From NCBI RefSeq assembly GCF_000756385.1, contig NZ_JNFC01000003.1, positions 1 through 64,000 on the forward strand: a DNA stretch of 64,000 bases. Reading direction: 5' to 3'. Below are positions 34,758-42,804 of the stretch, in pieces. The translations under genes were made by a program, and so were the position numbers. The notes beneath the pieces are model-generated. The model saw only the letters and a list, made by a program, of their open reading frames with translations. It did no database searches and was not told the DNA's origin. The DNA comes from Sphingopyxis sp. LC363 (GTDB taxonomy: Bacteria > Pseudomonadota > Alphaproteobacteria > Sphingomonadales > Sphingomonadaceae). Each line of letters starts with the position of its first letter. Within the stretch, counting starts at the first letter, position 1.

Positions 34758-35417
34758 CTAATCCGCGCCGAACTGCTCGGCGAGCTTGGCGCGGCGGACC
34801 TTCCATGTTTCGGCAAGCACGGGCACGTCACGGAGTGCGCGGAGATCGGCGACGCGATCCTTCGCCTCGCCACCGATCAGCAGGCCGAAGAGCGAGGCGA
34901 GCGGCCATTCGGGATACGGCCGGTCGACCAGCTCCAAATCGTCGCCCGCGCGAACGGTGCCGGGTTCGAGCACACGGTAATACCAGCCCGAGCGTCGCGT
35001 CTTCACTACCCCCGCCATCACGCCCTTGGTTTCGAAACGATGGTCGAGCTTCCAGCACGGCTGGCGCGCCTGCGTGACTTCGACCAGCGCGGTGCCGAGG
35101 CGGAAGCGGTCGCCGAGGAAGACGCTGTTTTCGTCGAGGCCGATGGTCGAGATATTCTCGCCGAACGCGCCCGCCGCATCGAGCAGCGGCGCGGTACCGA
35201 GCTGACCGCGCCACCAGTCATAATGGTCGGCGGGATAATGGTGGATCGCCTTGTCGATGCCGCCATGGACGCTGCGGTCGGCCTGTTCATCGCCGACGAG
35301 CCCCATCGCGTCGACCGCAACCGCATCGGCAACCGGCAGCTTGCCGATCGCGCTCGGCTCGTCGCCGCGAAAGGGGCGCGCCTTGCCCGTCAGGACGGCG
35401 AGAATCGGGATCTTCAT
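34758..35417 (-). CDS. MOSC domain protein, YiiM type
   Basis: A 219-residue MOSC protein. Visible features are GLVGDEQADRSVHGGIDKAIHHYP, which carries the family GDxxxDxxxHGGxxKAV pattern, and the conserved Cys in TQARQPCWKLDHRF. A C-terminal three-helix segment is present as in YiiM. MOSC proteins bind a molybdenum cofactor or reduce N-hydroxylated compounds. The start MKIPILAVLTGKARPF at 35417 is family-like; the longer frame is spurious. It is 41 bp from the MFS gene stop on the same strand. The window also encodes molybdenum-cofactor genes (mobA, fdhD). Confidence 0.9.
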   Translation of the reverse strand: MKIPILAVLTGKARPFRGDEPSAIGKLPVADAVAVDAMGLVGDEQADRSVHGGIDKAIHHYPADHYDWWRGQLGTAPLLDAAGAFGENISTIGLDENSVFLGDRFRLGTALVEVTQARQPCWKLDHRFETKGVMAGVVKTRRSGWYYRVLEPGTVRAGDDLELVDRPYPEWPLASLFGLLIGGEAKDRVADLRALRDVPVLAETWKVRRAKLAEQFGAD

Positions 35418-35457
35418 GTCGCCGATTGCATAGGCCAAGCGGCGGGAATGGCAATCG

Positions 35458-36621
35458 TCAGGCTTGCGCGAGCGAGGCGGCGGGCCGCGCCCGCGTCGCG
35501 AACACGATCGCCAAACCGCCAAGCGCCATCGCCGCTCCCGCGAACGATACCGCCGGATAGCCGAGCCCGAGGCCGATTACCCCGCCCCCGACCGCGGCGC
35601 CGACGGCGTTGCCGAGGTTGAAGGCGCCGATATTGACCGCCGAGGCCAGATTGGGGGCGTCGGACGCCGCCTCCATCACGCGCATCTGGAGCGGCGGGAC
35701 GATGGCGAAGGTCGCGACACCCCAGACGAAGATGGTGACCGCCGCCGCAAGTGGCTGGAACATCGCGCCCGCGAAGATGACGAGCGTCGCGGCGAGCCCG
35801 GCGAGCGAGACGATCAGGGTGCGGTCGATCGACTTGTCGGCAAAGACACCGCCGAGCCAGTTTCCGGCGGTGAGGCCGAGCCCGTAAATCACCAGCATCG
35901 CGGTCACGAACAGTGTCCCTGCATGCGTCGCTTCGGTCAGGATCGGCGCGATGTAAGTGAAGACCGTGAACATCGCCGACGAACCGATCGCGGTCAAAGC
36001 GAGCGCGATCAGCACCTCGCGGCGCTTCAGCACGCCGAGTTCGGCGAGCATATTGCCGCCCGTATCGCGGCCGATGTCGGGAAGCGCAAAGCGCAGCGCC
36101 GCCATCGTGATCAGGCCCCAGACGGCGATCGCGCCAAAGGCGGTGCGCCAGCCGAACGTCTCGCCGACCCAGGGCGCGAGCGGCACCCCGATGACATTGG
36201 CGAGCGTCAGCCCCATGAACATCGCCGCGACCGCGCTCGCACGCTTTTCAGGCGCGACAAGACTCGCCGCGACTACCGAACCGACGCCGAAAAAGGCGCC
36301 GTGGTTGAGCGAGGTGATGACGCGCGCGACCATCAGCGTCGTGTAATCGCCCGCGACGGCGGAAAGGAAATTGCCGAGCGTGAAGATCGCCATCAGCCCG
36401 ATCAGCAGGGTGCGGCGGTTCATCCGCGCGGTGGTGAGCGTCATCAGCGGCGCGCCGAGCATCACGCCGAGCGCATAGGCCGAAACGAGCAGCCCGGCGG
36501 CCGGGATCGAAACCCCCAGCCCTTCGGCCATGTCGGGGAGCAGCCCCATCGGGGCAAATTCGGTGATGCCGATACCGAAGGCACCGGTCGCGAGCGCAAG
36601 GAGGGGAAAGTTGATTTTCAT
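35458..36621 (-). CDS. MFS transporter, DHA1/AraJ-like
   Basis: A 387-residue, 12-helix major facilitator, probably a drug or sugar efflux proton antiporter. It opens with FPLLALATGAFGIGITEFAPMGLLPDMAEGLG, the TEF pattern of the AraJ/YdhP group (shown here in its key part ITEFAPMGLLPDMA). The loop 2-3 motif is weak and the second half begins near ALTAIGSSAMFTVFTY. It lies between the MOSC and aldo-keto reductase genes on the same strand, 14 bp after the latter. Substrate unknown. Confidence 0.88.
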   Translation of the reverse strand: MKINFPLLALATGAFGIGITEFAPMGLLPDMAEGLGVSIPAAGLLVSAYALGVMLGAPLMTLTTARMNRRTLLIGLMAIFTLGNFLSAVAGDYTTLMVARVITSLNHGAFFGVGSVVAASLVAPEKRASAVAAMFMGLTLANVIGVPLAPWVGETFGWRTAFGAIAVWGLITMAALRFALPDIGRDTGGNMLAELGVLKRREVLIALALTAIGSSAMFTVFTYIAPILTEATHAGTLFVTAMLVIYGLGLTAGNWLGGVFADKSIDRTLIVSLAGLAATLVIFAGAMFQPLAAAVTIFVWGVATFAIVPPLQMRVMEAASDAPNLASAVNIGAFNLGNAVGAAVGGGVIGLGLGYPAVSFAGAAMALGGLAIVFATRARPAASLAQA

Positions 36622-36635
36622 GTCGGTTGTTCCGA

Positions 36636-37670
36636 TCAGACGAGCGGCGGATTGAGGCGCGCGAAGCCCGCCTGTTGCCGGTAGGGTGTGTGCGGATAGG
36701 GCGGCAGGACATCGCTTGCGGCGTCGAGCGCCGCCACTTGGTCTGCGGTCAGTTCCCAGCCGACCGCGCCGAGATTCTGGCGAAGCTGTTCCTCGTTGCG
36801 TGCGCCGATGATCACCGACGACACGGTCGGGCGCCGGAGCAGCCAGTTGATCGCGACCTGCGGCACCGTCTTGCCGGTTTCGGCAGCGACGGCCTCCAGC
36901 GCATCGATCACGCGGTAGAGCAGATCTTCGCTCACCGGCGGCGCGAACTGTTCGGTGTCGTGGAGGCGGCTGCCCGCAGGGAGCGGACGCCCGCGCCCGA
37001 TCTTGCCAGTGAGGCGTCCCCAGCCGAGCGGGCTCCAGACGAGCGCACCGATACCCTGATCGGCGGCGAGCGGCATCAGGTCGGCTTCATAGGCACGCCC
37101 GATCAGCGAATAATAGACCTGATGCGCGACGAAGCGAGGGGTGCCGAACCGGTCGGCGGCGGCCTGTGCCTTCATGAGTTGCCAGCCGGGATAGTTGGAG
37201 ACGCCGGCGTAGCGCAGCTTGCCCGCCGCGATCAGCGTCGCGAGCGTATCCATCAATTCTTCGACCGGGGTCGAGGCGTCGAAGGCGTGGAGCTGGAGCA
37301 GGTCGATATGATCGGTGCCGAGCCGGCGGAGCGCATCCTCGACCGCGCGGATCAGCCGGCTGCGCGACGCACCCCAGTCCTGCGGCCCGTCGCCCATCGG
37401 TAGCCCGGTCTTGGTCGAGATCAGCACTGCATCGCGGCGCCCCTTGATCGCTTCGCCCAAAATCTCCTCCGACGCGCCATTCGAATAGACGTCGGCGGTG
37501 TCGAACAGCGTGACCCCGGCATCGAGGCTGATGTCGATCAGACGCCGCGCCTCGGCCGCATCGCTGGTGCCCCACGCGCTGAACAGCGGCCCCTGCCCGC
37601 CGAAGGTCCCGGTTCCGAAGCTCAAGGCCGGAACGCGCAGCCCCGACGATCCCAATTGGCGATATTCCAT
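36636..37670 (-). CDS. Aldo/keto reductase
   Basis: A 344-residue NADPH-dependent carbonyl reductase with a TIM-barrel fold. Start MEYRQLGSSGLRVPALSFGTG is typical; the 33-codon extension is discarded. Catalytic tetrad parts are visible: Asp-Tyr in LFDTADVYSNG, Lys in ISTKTGLPMG, and the His equivalent in LLQLHAFD. The C-terminal NADP site is IIGARNEEQLRQNLGA. It is followed by the MFS gene after 14 bp and is divergent from a LysR regulator 89 bp away, which probably controls it. Confidence 0.93.
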   Translation of the reverse strand: MEYRQLGSSGLRVPALSFGTGTFGGQGPLFSAWGTSDAAEARRLIDISLDAGVTLFDTADVYSNGASEEILGEAIKGRRDAVLISTKTGLPMGDGPQDWGASRSRLIRAVEDALRRLGTDHIDLLQLHAFDASTPVEELMDTLATLIAAGKLRYAGVSNYPGWQLMKAQAAADRFGTPRFVAHQVYYSLIGRAYEADLMPLAADQGIGALVWSPLGWGRLTGKIGRGRPLPAGSRLHDTEQFAPPVSEDLLYRVIDALEAVAAETGKTVPQVAINWLLRRPTVSSVIIGARNEEQLRQNLGAVGWELTADQVAALDAASDVLPPYPHTPYRQQAGFARLNPPLV

Positions 37671-37759
37671 GATCTTGCCCTTTCGATTGCGTGTCGAACG
37701 CATAGATGGACGCACGTGCATGGCCGGAGTAGCGTCGCGCAAAGCGAAGGATTTTTGAA

Positions 37760-38674
37760 ATGAACGCAAAGATGGACGGAAGCGGCGACCGCGCGCGATC
37801 GATGGAAGTTTTTGCCGCGACGGTGGCCGAGGGCAGTTTTTCGGGGGCCGGGCGCTGTCTTGGCCTGACGCCGTCGGCGGTCAGCCGCACGATCGACCGG
37901 ATCGAGGCGCGGCTGGGCGTCCGCCTGTTGCTCCGCTCGACGCGCTCGCTGACGCTGACCCCCGAGGGCGAGGCCTATCTGCGCGCGGCGCGGCGCATCC
38001 TTGCCGACCTCGGCGATGCCGAACAGGCGATCGCCAATCAGGGCGCGCCGCGCGGGCGGCTGCGCGTCAGCGCGGCGCAGGCGCACGGGCGGCTGACGAT
38101 CGTGCCGCTGATCGGCGAGTTCGTGAAACTCTATCCGCACATCCTCGTCGACATCAGCCTTGCCGACCGGCTGGTCGATATCGCGGCGGGACAGGCCGAC
38201 GTCGCGATCCGCTTCGGCCCGCTCGCCGACAGCCCACTGACCGCGCGCAAGCTCGGCGAAAGCCGCCGCGTCATCGTCGCCTCCCCCGCCTATCTGGCGG
38301 CGCACGGTACGCCGCGCGTGCCCGAGGACCTGCACGACCATAATTGCCTGAATTTCAACTTCCGCCGCGCTGAGCCGGTGTGGCCGTTCCGCGACGGCGA
38401 CCGGGAATATGCGCTGTCGGTGCAGGGCAATATCGAGGCGAATAATGGCGAGACGTTGGGGCAATTGGCGGCGGCGGGGGTCGGCATCGCGCGCGTCGGG
38501 GCGTTCAGCATCGCCGACCAGATCGATTCCGGAGCCTTGGTGCCGATACTTGAGGATTATAATCCGGGCGATATCGAGGCGATCCATGCGGTGTTCGCAG
38601 GCGGCGCGAACACGCCGGCGCGGGTGCGGGTGTTCGTCGACTTCCTTGTCGAGCGGCTGGGGCGTGGGGGGTGA
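37760..38674 (+). CDS. LysR family transcriptional regulator
   Basis: A 304-residue LysR-type protein. The winged helix-turn-helix is at residues 14-70 (VFAATVAEGSFSGAGRCLGL, then TPSAVSRTIDRIEARLGVRLL). The substrate-binding periplasmic-type domain follows (SLADRLVDIAAGQADVAIRFG). It is divergent from the aldo/keto reductase gene, the standard layout for a LysR-controlled target. Inducer unknown. Confidence 0.93.
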   Translation: MNAKMDGSGDRARSMEVFAATVAEGSFSGAGRCLGLTPSAVSRTIDRIEARLGVRLLLRSTRSLTLTPEGEAYLRAARRILADLGDAEQAIANQGAPRGRLRVSAAQAHGRLTIVPLIGEFVKLYPHILVDISLADRLVDIAAGQADVAIRFGPLADSPLTARKLGESRRVIVASPAYLAAHGTPRVPEDLHDHNCLNFNFRRAEPVWPFRDGDREYALSVQGNIEANNGETLGQLAAAGVGIARVGAFSIADQIDSGALVPILEDYNPGDIEAIHAVFAGGANTPARVRVFVDFLVERLGRGG

Positions 38675-38744
38675 TTGGGGTTGGCAGGGAACGGCCGGAA
38701 GTTGCCATCAGGCCATTATTGAGATTCGCGCAGAATTAAGATTC

Positions 38745-38794
38745 TGCGCAGAGAGCGCAGAGATTTTCATGCCGATTCTCTGCGTCTCTGCGCA
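38745..38794. repeat. Inverted repeat TGCGCAGAGAGCGCAGAGA
   Basis: Arms 38745-38763 (TGCGCAGAGAGCGCAGAGA) and 38777-38794 (TCTCTGCGTCTCTGCGCA) pair almost fully around 13 bases, with seven A after the right arm. The T run is on the wrong side for ending the plus-strand LysR transcript. Confidence 0.75.
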
Positions 38795-38837
38795 AAAAAA
38801 TTGGGGGGACGGGTTGCGACCGGTTGCGGCCATTTGC

Positions 38838-38974
38838 TCCTCCCTGTCGCGTAGCGATGGGGACGTGGCAGCGCGAAGCGCTGACGGAGGGGGCTATGGC
38901 GCAACGTCGTCGCCCCTCCACCAACCACTCCGCGGTCGGTCCCCCTCCCCACGGCTTCGCCGCAGGGAGGATAT
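38838..38974. repeat. Intergenic repeat family B, copy 2
   Basis: Shares CTCCTCCCTGTCGCGTAGCG-style left end, GCTGACGGAGGGGGCTA middle, GCCCCTCCACCA and the GGTCCCCCTCCCCACGGCTT right end with copies at 17860 and 63704. Confidence 0.85.
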
Positions 38975-39043
38975 TAATGACAGCTCCCCGCCCCGAAGCC
39001 GCCCGGTCGGGACAAGCCGATACCGATGGGCTATCGTGCATCC

Positions 39044-39847
39044 ATGACCAACGATACAATCGACCTCCCCGTCCGCCGTCTCGGCCTTGCCGAACCCGGC
39101 GACGCCGAGCTGACGCGCAGTATTGCAACTGAGGCGCCGGTGTCGGTCGAGGTCGGCGGCATCGCCTATGCGGTGATGATGGCGACTCCCGCCGATCTGG
39201 AGGATTATGCGGTCGGCTTTGCGCTGGGCGAGGGGCTGATCGAGACGCCGAGCCAGATCGGTCGCGTCGATGTGCATGCGATCGAGGGCGGCCGGGCGCT
39301 GCGCATCTGGTTGCCGCCCGAGCGCAATGCCATCGCGCTAGACCGCGCGCGCAAGCGGGTGAGCGAGAGCAGTTGCGGGCTCTGCGGGATCGAGAATATC
39401 GAGGAGGTGCTGCGCCCCTTGCCTGCGGTCGCGGCGCGGATCAGGACCGACCGCCGCGCCATCGCGGCGGCGCTCGCGGCGCTCGGCGAACATCAGCCGC
39501 TCGGGCGCGCGACGGGTGCGGTGCATGCCGCGGCTTTCTGTTCGCCCGACGGCACGATCCGGCTCGTGCGCGAGGACGTCGGGCGGCACAATGCGCTCGA
39601 CAAGCTGGTCGGCGCGCTGGCGCGCGCGGGCATCAATCCGGGGGCGGGCTTTTTCCTGCTGTCGGCGCGCTGCAGTTACGAGCTCGTCGAAAAGACGGTG
39701 CGCGCGGGGTGTCCGATGCTCGTGACCATCTCGGCGCCGACGAGCCTGGCGGCGGAGCGCGCGGCGGCGGCGGGGCTGACGCTCGTCGCGCTGGCGCGGC
39801 CGGATTCGGCGCTGGTGATCGGCGATCCGCACGGGATGATCGCATGA
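39044..39847 (+). CDS. fdhD: Formate dehydrogenase accessory sulfurtransferase FdhD
   Basis: Transfers sulfur from a cysteine desulfurase to the molybdenum cofactor, needed for active formate dehydrogenase-type enzymes. 267 residues from ATG 39044 (MTNDTIDLPVRRL). The catalytic cysteine pair is in ESSCGLCGIENI (Cys-Gly-Leu-Cys-Gly), followed by ATGAVHAAAF and REDVGRHNALDKLVG. It overlaps mobA by ATGA. The molybdopterin oxidoreductase gene lies convergent, just beyond mobA, and is the obvious client. Confidence 0.95.
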   Translation: MTNDTIDLPVRRLGLAEPGDAELTRSIATEAPVSVEVGGIAYAVMMATPADLEDYAVGFALGEGLIETPSQIGRVDVHAIEGGRALRIWLPPERNAIALDRARKRVSESSCGLCGIENIEEVLRPLPAVAARIRTDRRAIAAALAALGEHQPLGRATGAVHAAAFCSPDGTIRLVREDVGRHNALDKLVGALARAGINPGAGFFLLSARCSYELVEKTVRAGCPMLVTISAPTSLAAERAAAAGLTLVALARPDSALVIGDPHGMIA

Positions 39848-40362
39848 GAACGCTCGGCGCAGTGCTCGCGGGCGGGCGGTCGAGCCGCTTCGGGTCGGAC
39901 AAGGCGTGCGCGATGCTGGCTGGGCGGACGCTGCTCGATCATGCGTCGGGGGCGCTTGCGCCGCACTGCGACGCGCTCGTCATCGTCGGCCGCGACGGCG
40001 GGATCGCCGACTGGCCACGCCCTGGCATGGGGCCGCTCGGCGCCTTTGCGGGCGCGCTCGGCCATGCGGCGGCCGGCGGGTTCGACCAGTTGCTGACCGT
40101 ATCGGTCGACTGCGTGCGCCTGCCCCCCGATCTGCGCGCGCTGCTCGAACCCGCGCCCGCCTTTCTGGACAGCCAGCCGGTGATCGGACTGTGGCCGGTT
40201 TCGGCGCTGGAGACGCTGCGGGCAATGCTCGAGAGCGAAAGCGACCTGGCGGTGCGTGCCTTTGCCCGGCGGATCGGCGCGCGCGCGGTGACGTGCGATT
40301 TCGTGCCGCCCAATATCAACAGCCCCGCCGATCTGGACCGGCTGGCGGGTGAGAAGGGCTAA
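39844..40362 (+). CDS. mobA: Molybdenum cofactor guanylyltransferase
   Basis: Attaches GMP to molybdopterin to form the guanine dinucleotide cofactor used by DMSO-reductase-family enzymes. 172 residues, slightly short. The N-terminal nucleotide motif GAVLAGGRSSRFGSDKA contains the G-x4-R-x-G-x-DK signature; PGMGPLGAFAGAL and SVDCVRLPPDL follow, and the C-terminal NINSPADL is characteristic. The start overlaps the fdhD stop (ATGA at 39844-39847). Confidence 0.93.
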   Translation: MRTLGAVLAGGRSSRFGSDKACAMLAGRTLLDHASGALAPHCDALVIVGRDGGIADWPRPGMGPLGAFAGALGHAAAGGFDQLLTVSVDCVRLPPDLRALLEPAPAFLDSQPVIGLWPVSALETLRAMLESESDLAVRAFARRIGARAVTCDFVPPNINSPADLDRLAGEKG

Positions 40363-40402
40363 AGTAGGAGCGGGTTAGACTGAAATACCGCTTCCCTTGT
40401 CT

Positions 40403-40480
40403 CGTCATCCCGGCGAAGGCCGGGATCTCATCGTTGCGATATGACTCACCGGCGAGATCCCGGCCTTCGCCGGGATGACG
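40403..40480. repeat. Intergenic repeat family C, copy 3
   Basis: Arms CGTCATCCCGGCGAAGGCCG and CGGCCTTCGCCGGGATGACG with inner GGGATCTC/GAGATCCC, between the convergent mobA and molybdopterin oxidoreductase genes, where it could act as a bidirectional terminator. Confidence 0.85.
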
Positions 40481-40503
40481 ATCAAGTCAAAAATGATCAT
40501 GCT

Positions 40504-42774
40504 CTAGCGCGCCGCGACGACGCGCACGGGAACCGATTTTGCCGCCGGACAACCGCTGACCTTGTCGTAAAAGCCCAGCGGCATCAGCGGGTTGAGTTCG
40601 GGGTAATAGCCCGCGACCGACCCGCGCGACATCGGATAGTCGATGATCGTGAGCCCGTCGACGCGGCGCGCGATGCCATCGGTTCCGATCGTTTCGAGCG
40701 CAACCTTCGCGCCTGCCTCGAGTCCCCGATCTGCGATGTCGTCGGCGTTCATGAAGAGGATCATGCGGTCGTTATACACGCCGCGATAGCGGTCGTTGTA
40801 GCTGTAGATCGTCGTGTTGAACTGGTCGTGCGAACGCACCGTCGCGAGCCGCAACATGGCGGGATCGGCGACCGGCGCGTTGACGTCGAGCCCCGGCAGG
40901 ACGAGAAAATTCGCCTTGCCGTCCCGCGTCACCCAGACGCGGCGGCGCGGCGGAATGTCGAGGTGAAACCCCATCGGCGCCTTGATGCGTTCCGAAAATC
41001 CTTCGTAGAGCGCGGGATAGACCTCGGCGATCTTGTCGCGGATCAGGCCGTAATCGTCGATATAACTGGCCCAATCGACCTTGCTCTCCGGCAATGTCGC
41101 CATCGCCATCCGGCAGACGATCTCGGTCTCGGGCAACAGATGCTCGCTCGCGGGGTCGAGCACGCCGCGCGAGGCGGTGACGTTCGACATCGAATCCTCG
41201 ATCGTCACGAACTGCTCGCCCTTCGCGGTCTCGATGCGTTCGGAGCGCGCGACGACGGGCAAGATCAACGCATCCCTGCCGTGGACGAGGTGCCCACGGT
41301 TGAGCTTGGTCGCGATGCCGACGGTGAGGTCGAGCCCCCGCATCGCGGCATATGAGCGGTCGGTGTCGGGCACCGCGCGGACGAAATTGCCGCCGAGGCC
41401 GATGAAGACCTTTGCGGTGCCTGCCAGCATCGCCTCGACCGACTCGACCGCGTGGTGACCGTGCCCGCGCGGCGGCTCGAAACCGAAGACGTCGCGCACC
41501 CGGTCGAGATAGGCCTGAGCCGGTTTCTCGTCGATCCCGACGGTGCGGTCGCCCTGCACGTTCGAATGGCCGCGGATCGGCGAAATGCCCGCGCCGGGCT
41601 TACCGAAATTGCCCTTGAGCAAGAGCAGGTTGGCGATCTGCTGGACGAGCTCGGACCCCCGCTGATGCTGGGTCACGCCCATGCCGTAGCAGATGAGCGT
41701 CGCGTTCGAGGCGATATAGATTTCGGCGCAGCGGCGGATCTGTGCCTCGCCGATCCCCGCCGCGGCGACGAGGTCGGGCCAGCGCTGCGCCTCGATATCG
41801 GCCTTGAGTGCGTCGAAACCCGACGTATGTTCGGCGATGAAGGCGTGATCGAGCACCGGCTCGCCCGCCGCTTCGCGCTCGAACAGCACTTTCATCATGC
41901 CCTTGAGCAACGCGAGGTCGCCGCCGACCTTGATATGGACGAATTCGCTGCTGATCTCGGTCGAGCCGAAGGTCGCCATCTGGACGATGTCCTGCGGCTC
42001 GGTGAATTTGATCAGCGCGCGTTCGGGCATCGGGTTGACCGCGACGATCGGCACCCCGCGTTTTCGCGCCTCGACGAGCGGGGTCATCATGCGCGGCGCG
42101 TTGGTCCCGGCGTTATGCCCGATCAGGAAGATCGCCTCGGCATGTTCGAAGTCGCCCAGGATCACCGTGCCCTTGCCGACGCCGATCGACGGCGGCAGCC
42201 CGCGGCTCGTCGGTTCGTGGCACATGTTCGAACAGTCGGGAAAATTGTTCGTGCCATATTCGCGCACGAAGATCGAATAGAGAAAAGCGGTCTCGTTCGC
42301 GGTGCGGCCCGAGGTGTAGAATTCGGCCTGATCGGGGCTTTCGAGCGCGCGGAGATGGCCGCCGATGAGCGCGAAAGCGTCCTCCCAGCTTACGGGTACA
42401 TAACGATCGGTCGCCGCGTCGTAACGCATCGGTTCGGTCAGCCGGCCCTGCATCTCGAGCCAATAATCCGACTGTTCCATCAACTCGGTGACGCTGTGCT
42501 GCGCGAAAAATTCGCGTGTCACACGGAATTTCGTCGCCTCGTGCGCGAGCGCCTTCGCACCATTTTCGCAGAATTCGAGCTTCTTGGTACAGCTCGCATC
42601 GGGGAAGGCGCAGCTCGGGCATTTGAACCCGCCGGGCTGGTTCATCGAGAGCAGCGCGCGCGACCCCTTGGTGACGACGCTCTGTTCGAGCAGAACCTTC
42701 GCGGTCGCCGCCGCGGCGCCCCAGCCGCCGGCGGGGCTGTCATAGGTTTTGTACCGGGGTTTCTGCTCGGCCAT
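40504..42774 (-). CDS. FdhF/YdeP-family molybdopterin oxidoreductase
   Basis: A 756-residue molybdopterin enzyme of the formate-dehydrogenase-like alpha-subunit group to which E. coli YdeP belongs. An N-terminal Cys set (FKCPSCAFPDASC, then LEFCENGAKALAHEAT) is followed by the cofactor domains (EFYTSGRTANETAFLYSIF, MCHEPTSRG, LIGHNAGTNAPRM, GMGVTQHQRGSELVQQIANL) and the C-terminal dinucleotide domain. No selenocysteine TGA was seen. The physiological reaction of this group is not settled. fdhD and mobA are convergent next door. A type-B carboxylesterase gene lies 30 bp upstream on the same strand. Confidence 0.92.
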   Translation of the reverse strand: MAEQKPRYKTYDSPAGGWGAAAATAKVLLEQSVVTKGSRALLSMNQPGGFKCPSCAFPDASCTKKLEFCENGAKALAHEATKFRVTREFFAQHSVTELMEQSDYWLEMQGRLTEPMRYDAATDRYVPVSWEDAFALIGGHLRALESPDQAEFYTSGRTANETAFLYSIFVREYGTNNFPDCSNMCHEPTSRGLPPSIGVGKGTVILGDFEHAEAIFLIGHNAGTNAPRMMTPLVEARKRGVPIVAVNPMPERALIKFTEPQDIVQMATFGSTEISSEFVHIKVGGDLALLKGMMKVLFEREAAGEPVLDHAFIAEHTSGFDALKADIEAQRWPDLVAAAGIGEAQIRRCAEIYIASNATLICYGMGVTQHQRGSELVQQIANLLLLKGNFGKPGAGISPIRGHSNVQGDRTVGIDEKPAQAYLDRVRDVFGFEPPRGHGHHAVESVEAMLAGTAKVFIGLGGNFVRAVPDTDRSYAAMRGLDLTVGIATKLNRGHLVHGRDALILPVVARSERIETAKGEQFVTIEDSMSNVTASRGVLDPASEHLLPETEIVCRMAMATLPESKVDWASYIDDYGLIRDKIAEVYPALYEGFSERIKAPMGFHLDIPPRRRVWVTRDGKANFLVLPGLDVNAPVADPAMLRLATVRSHDQFNTTIYSYNDRYRGVYNDRMILFMNADDIADRGLEAGAKVALETIGTDGIARRVDGLTIIDYPMSRGSVAGYYPELNPLMPLGFYDKVSGCPAAKSVPVRVVAAR

Positions 42775-42804
42775 TGCGCGCCGATTAAAGCATAGCGGCG
42801 GGTG

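Larger units (their letters stand above)
38675..39043. other. Gap of about 370 bp with two repeats and no gene
   Basis: This region between the LysR stop and fdhD start contains an inverted repeat (38745-38794) and a family B element (38838-38974). The remaining 70 bp before fdhD (GGAGGATATTAATGACAGC etc.) could hold the fdhD promoter. No supported ORF. Confidence 0.6.

Noticed and set aside
38745-38801. Terminator for the LysR gene
   Set aside because: The hairpin is followed by A residues in the plus-strand RNA, not U.
38745-38974. Possible CRISPR or tRNA in the LysR-fdhD gap
   Set aside because: The repeats are two unrelated palindromes, not evenly spaced units, and no cloverleaf or TTCGA-type arm is present.
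40504-42774. Selenocysteine in the formate-dehydrogenase-like enzyme
   Set aside because: There is no in-frame TGA and no hairpin next to one. The frame is uninterrupted.
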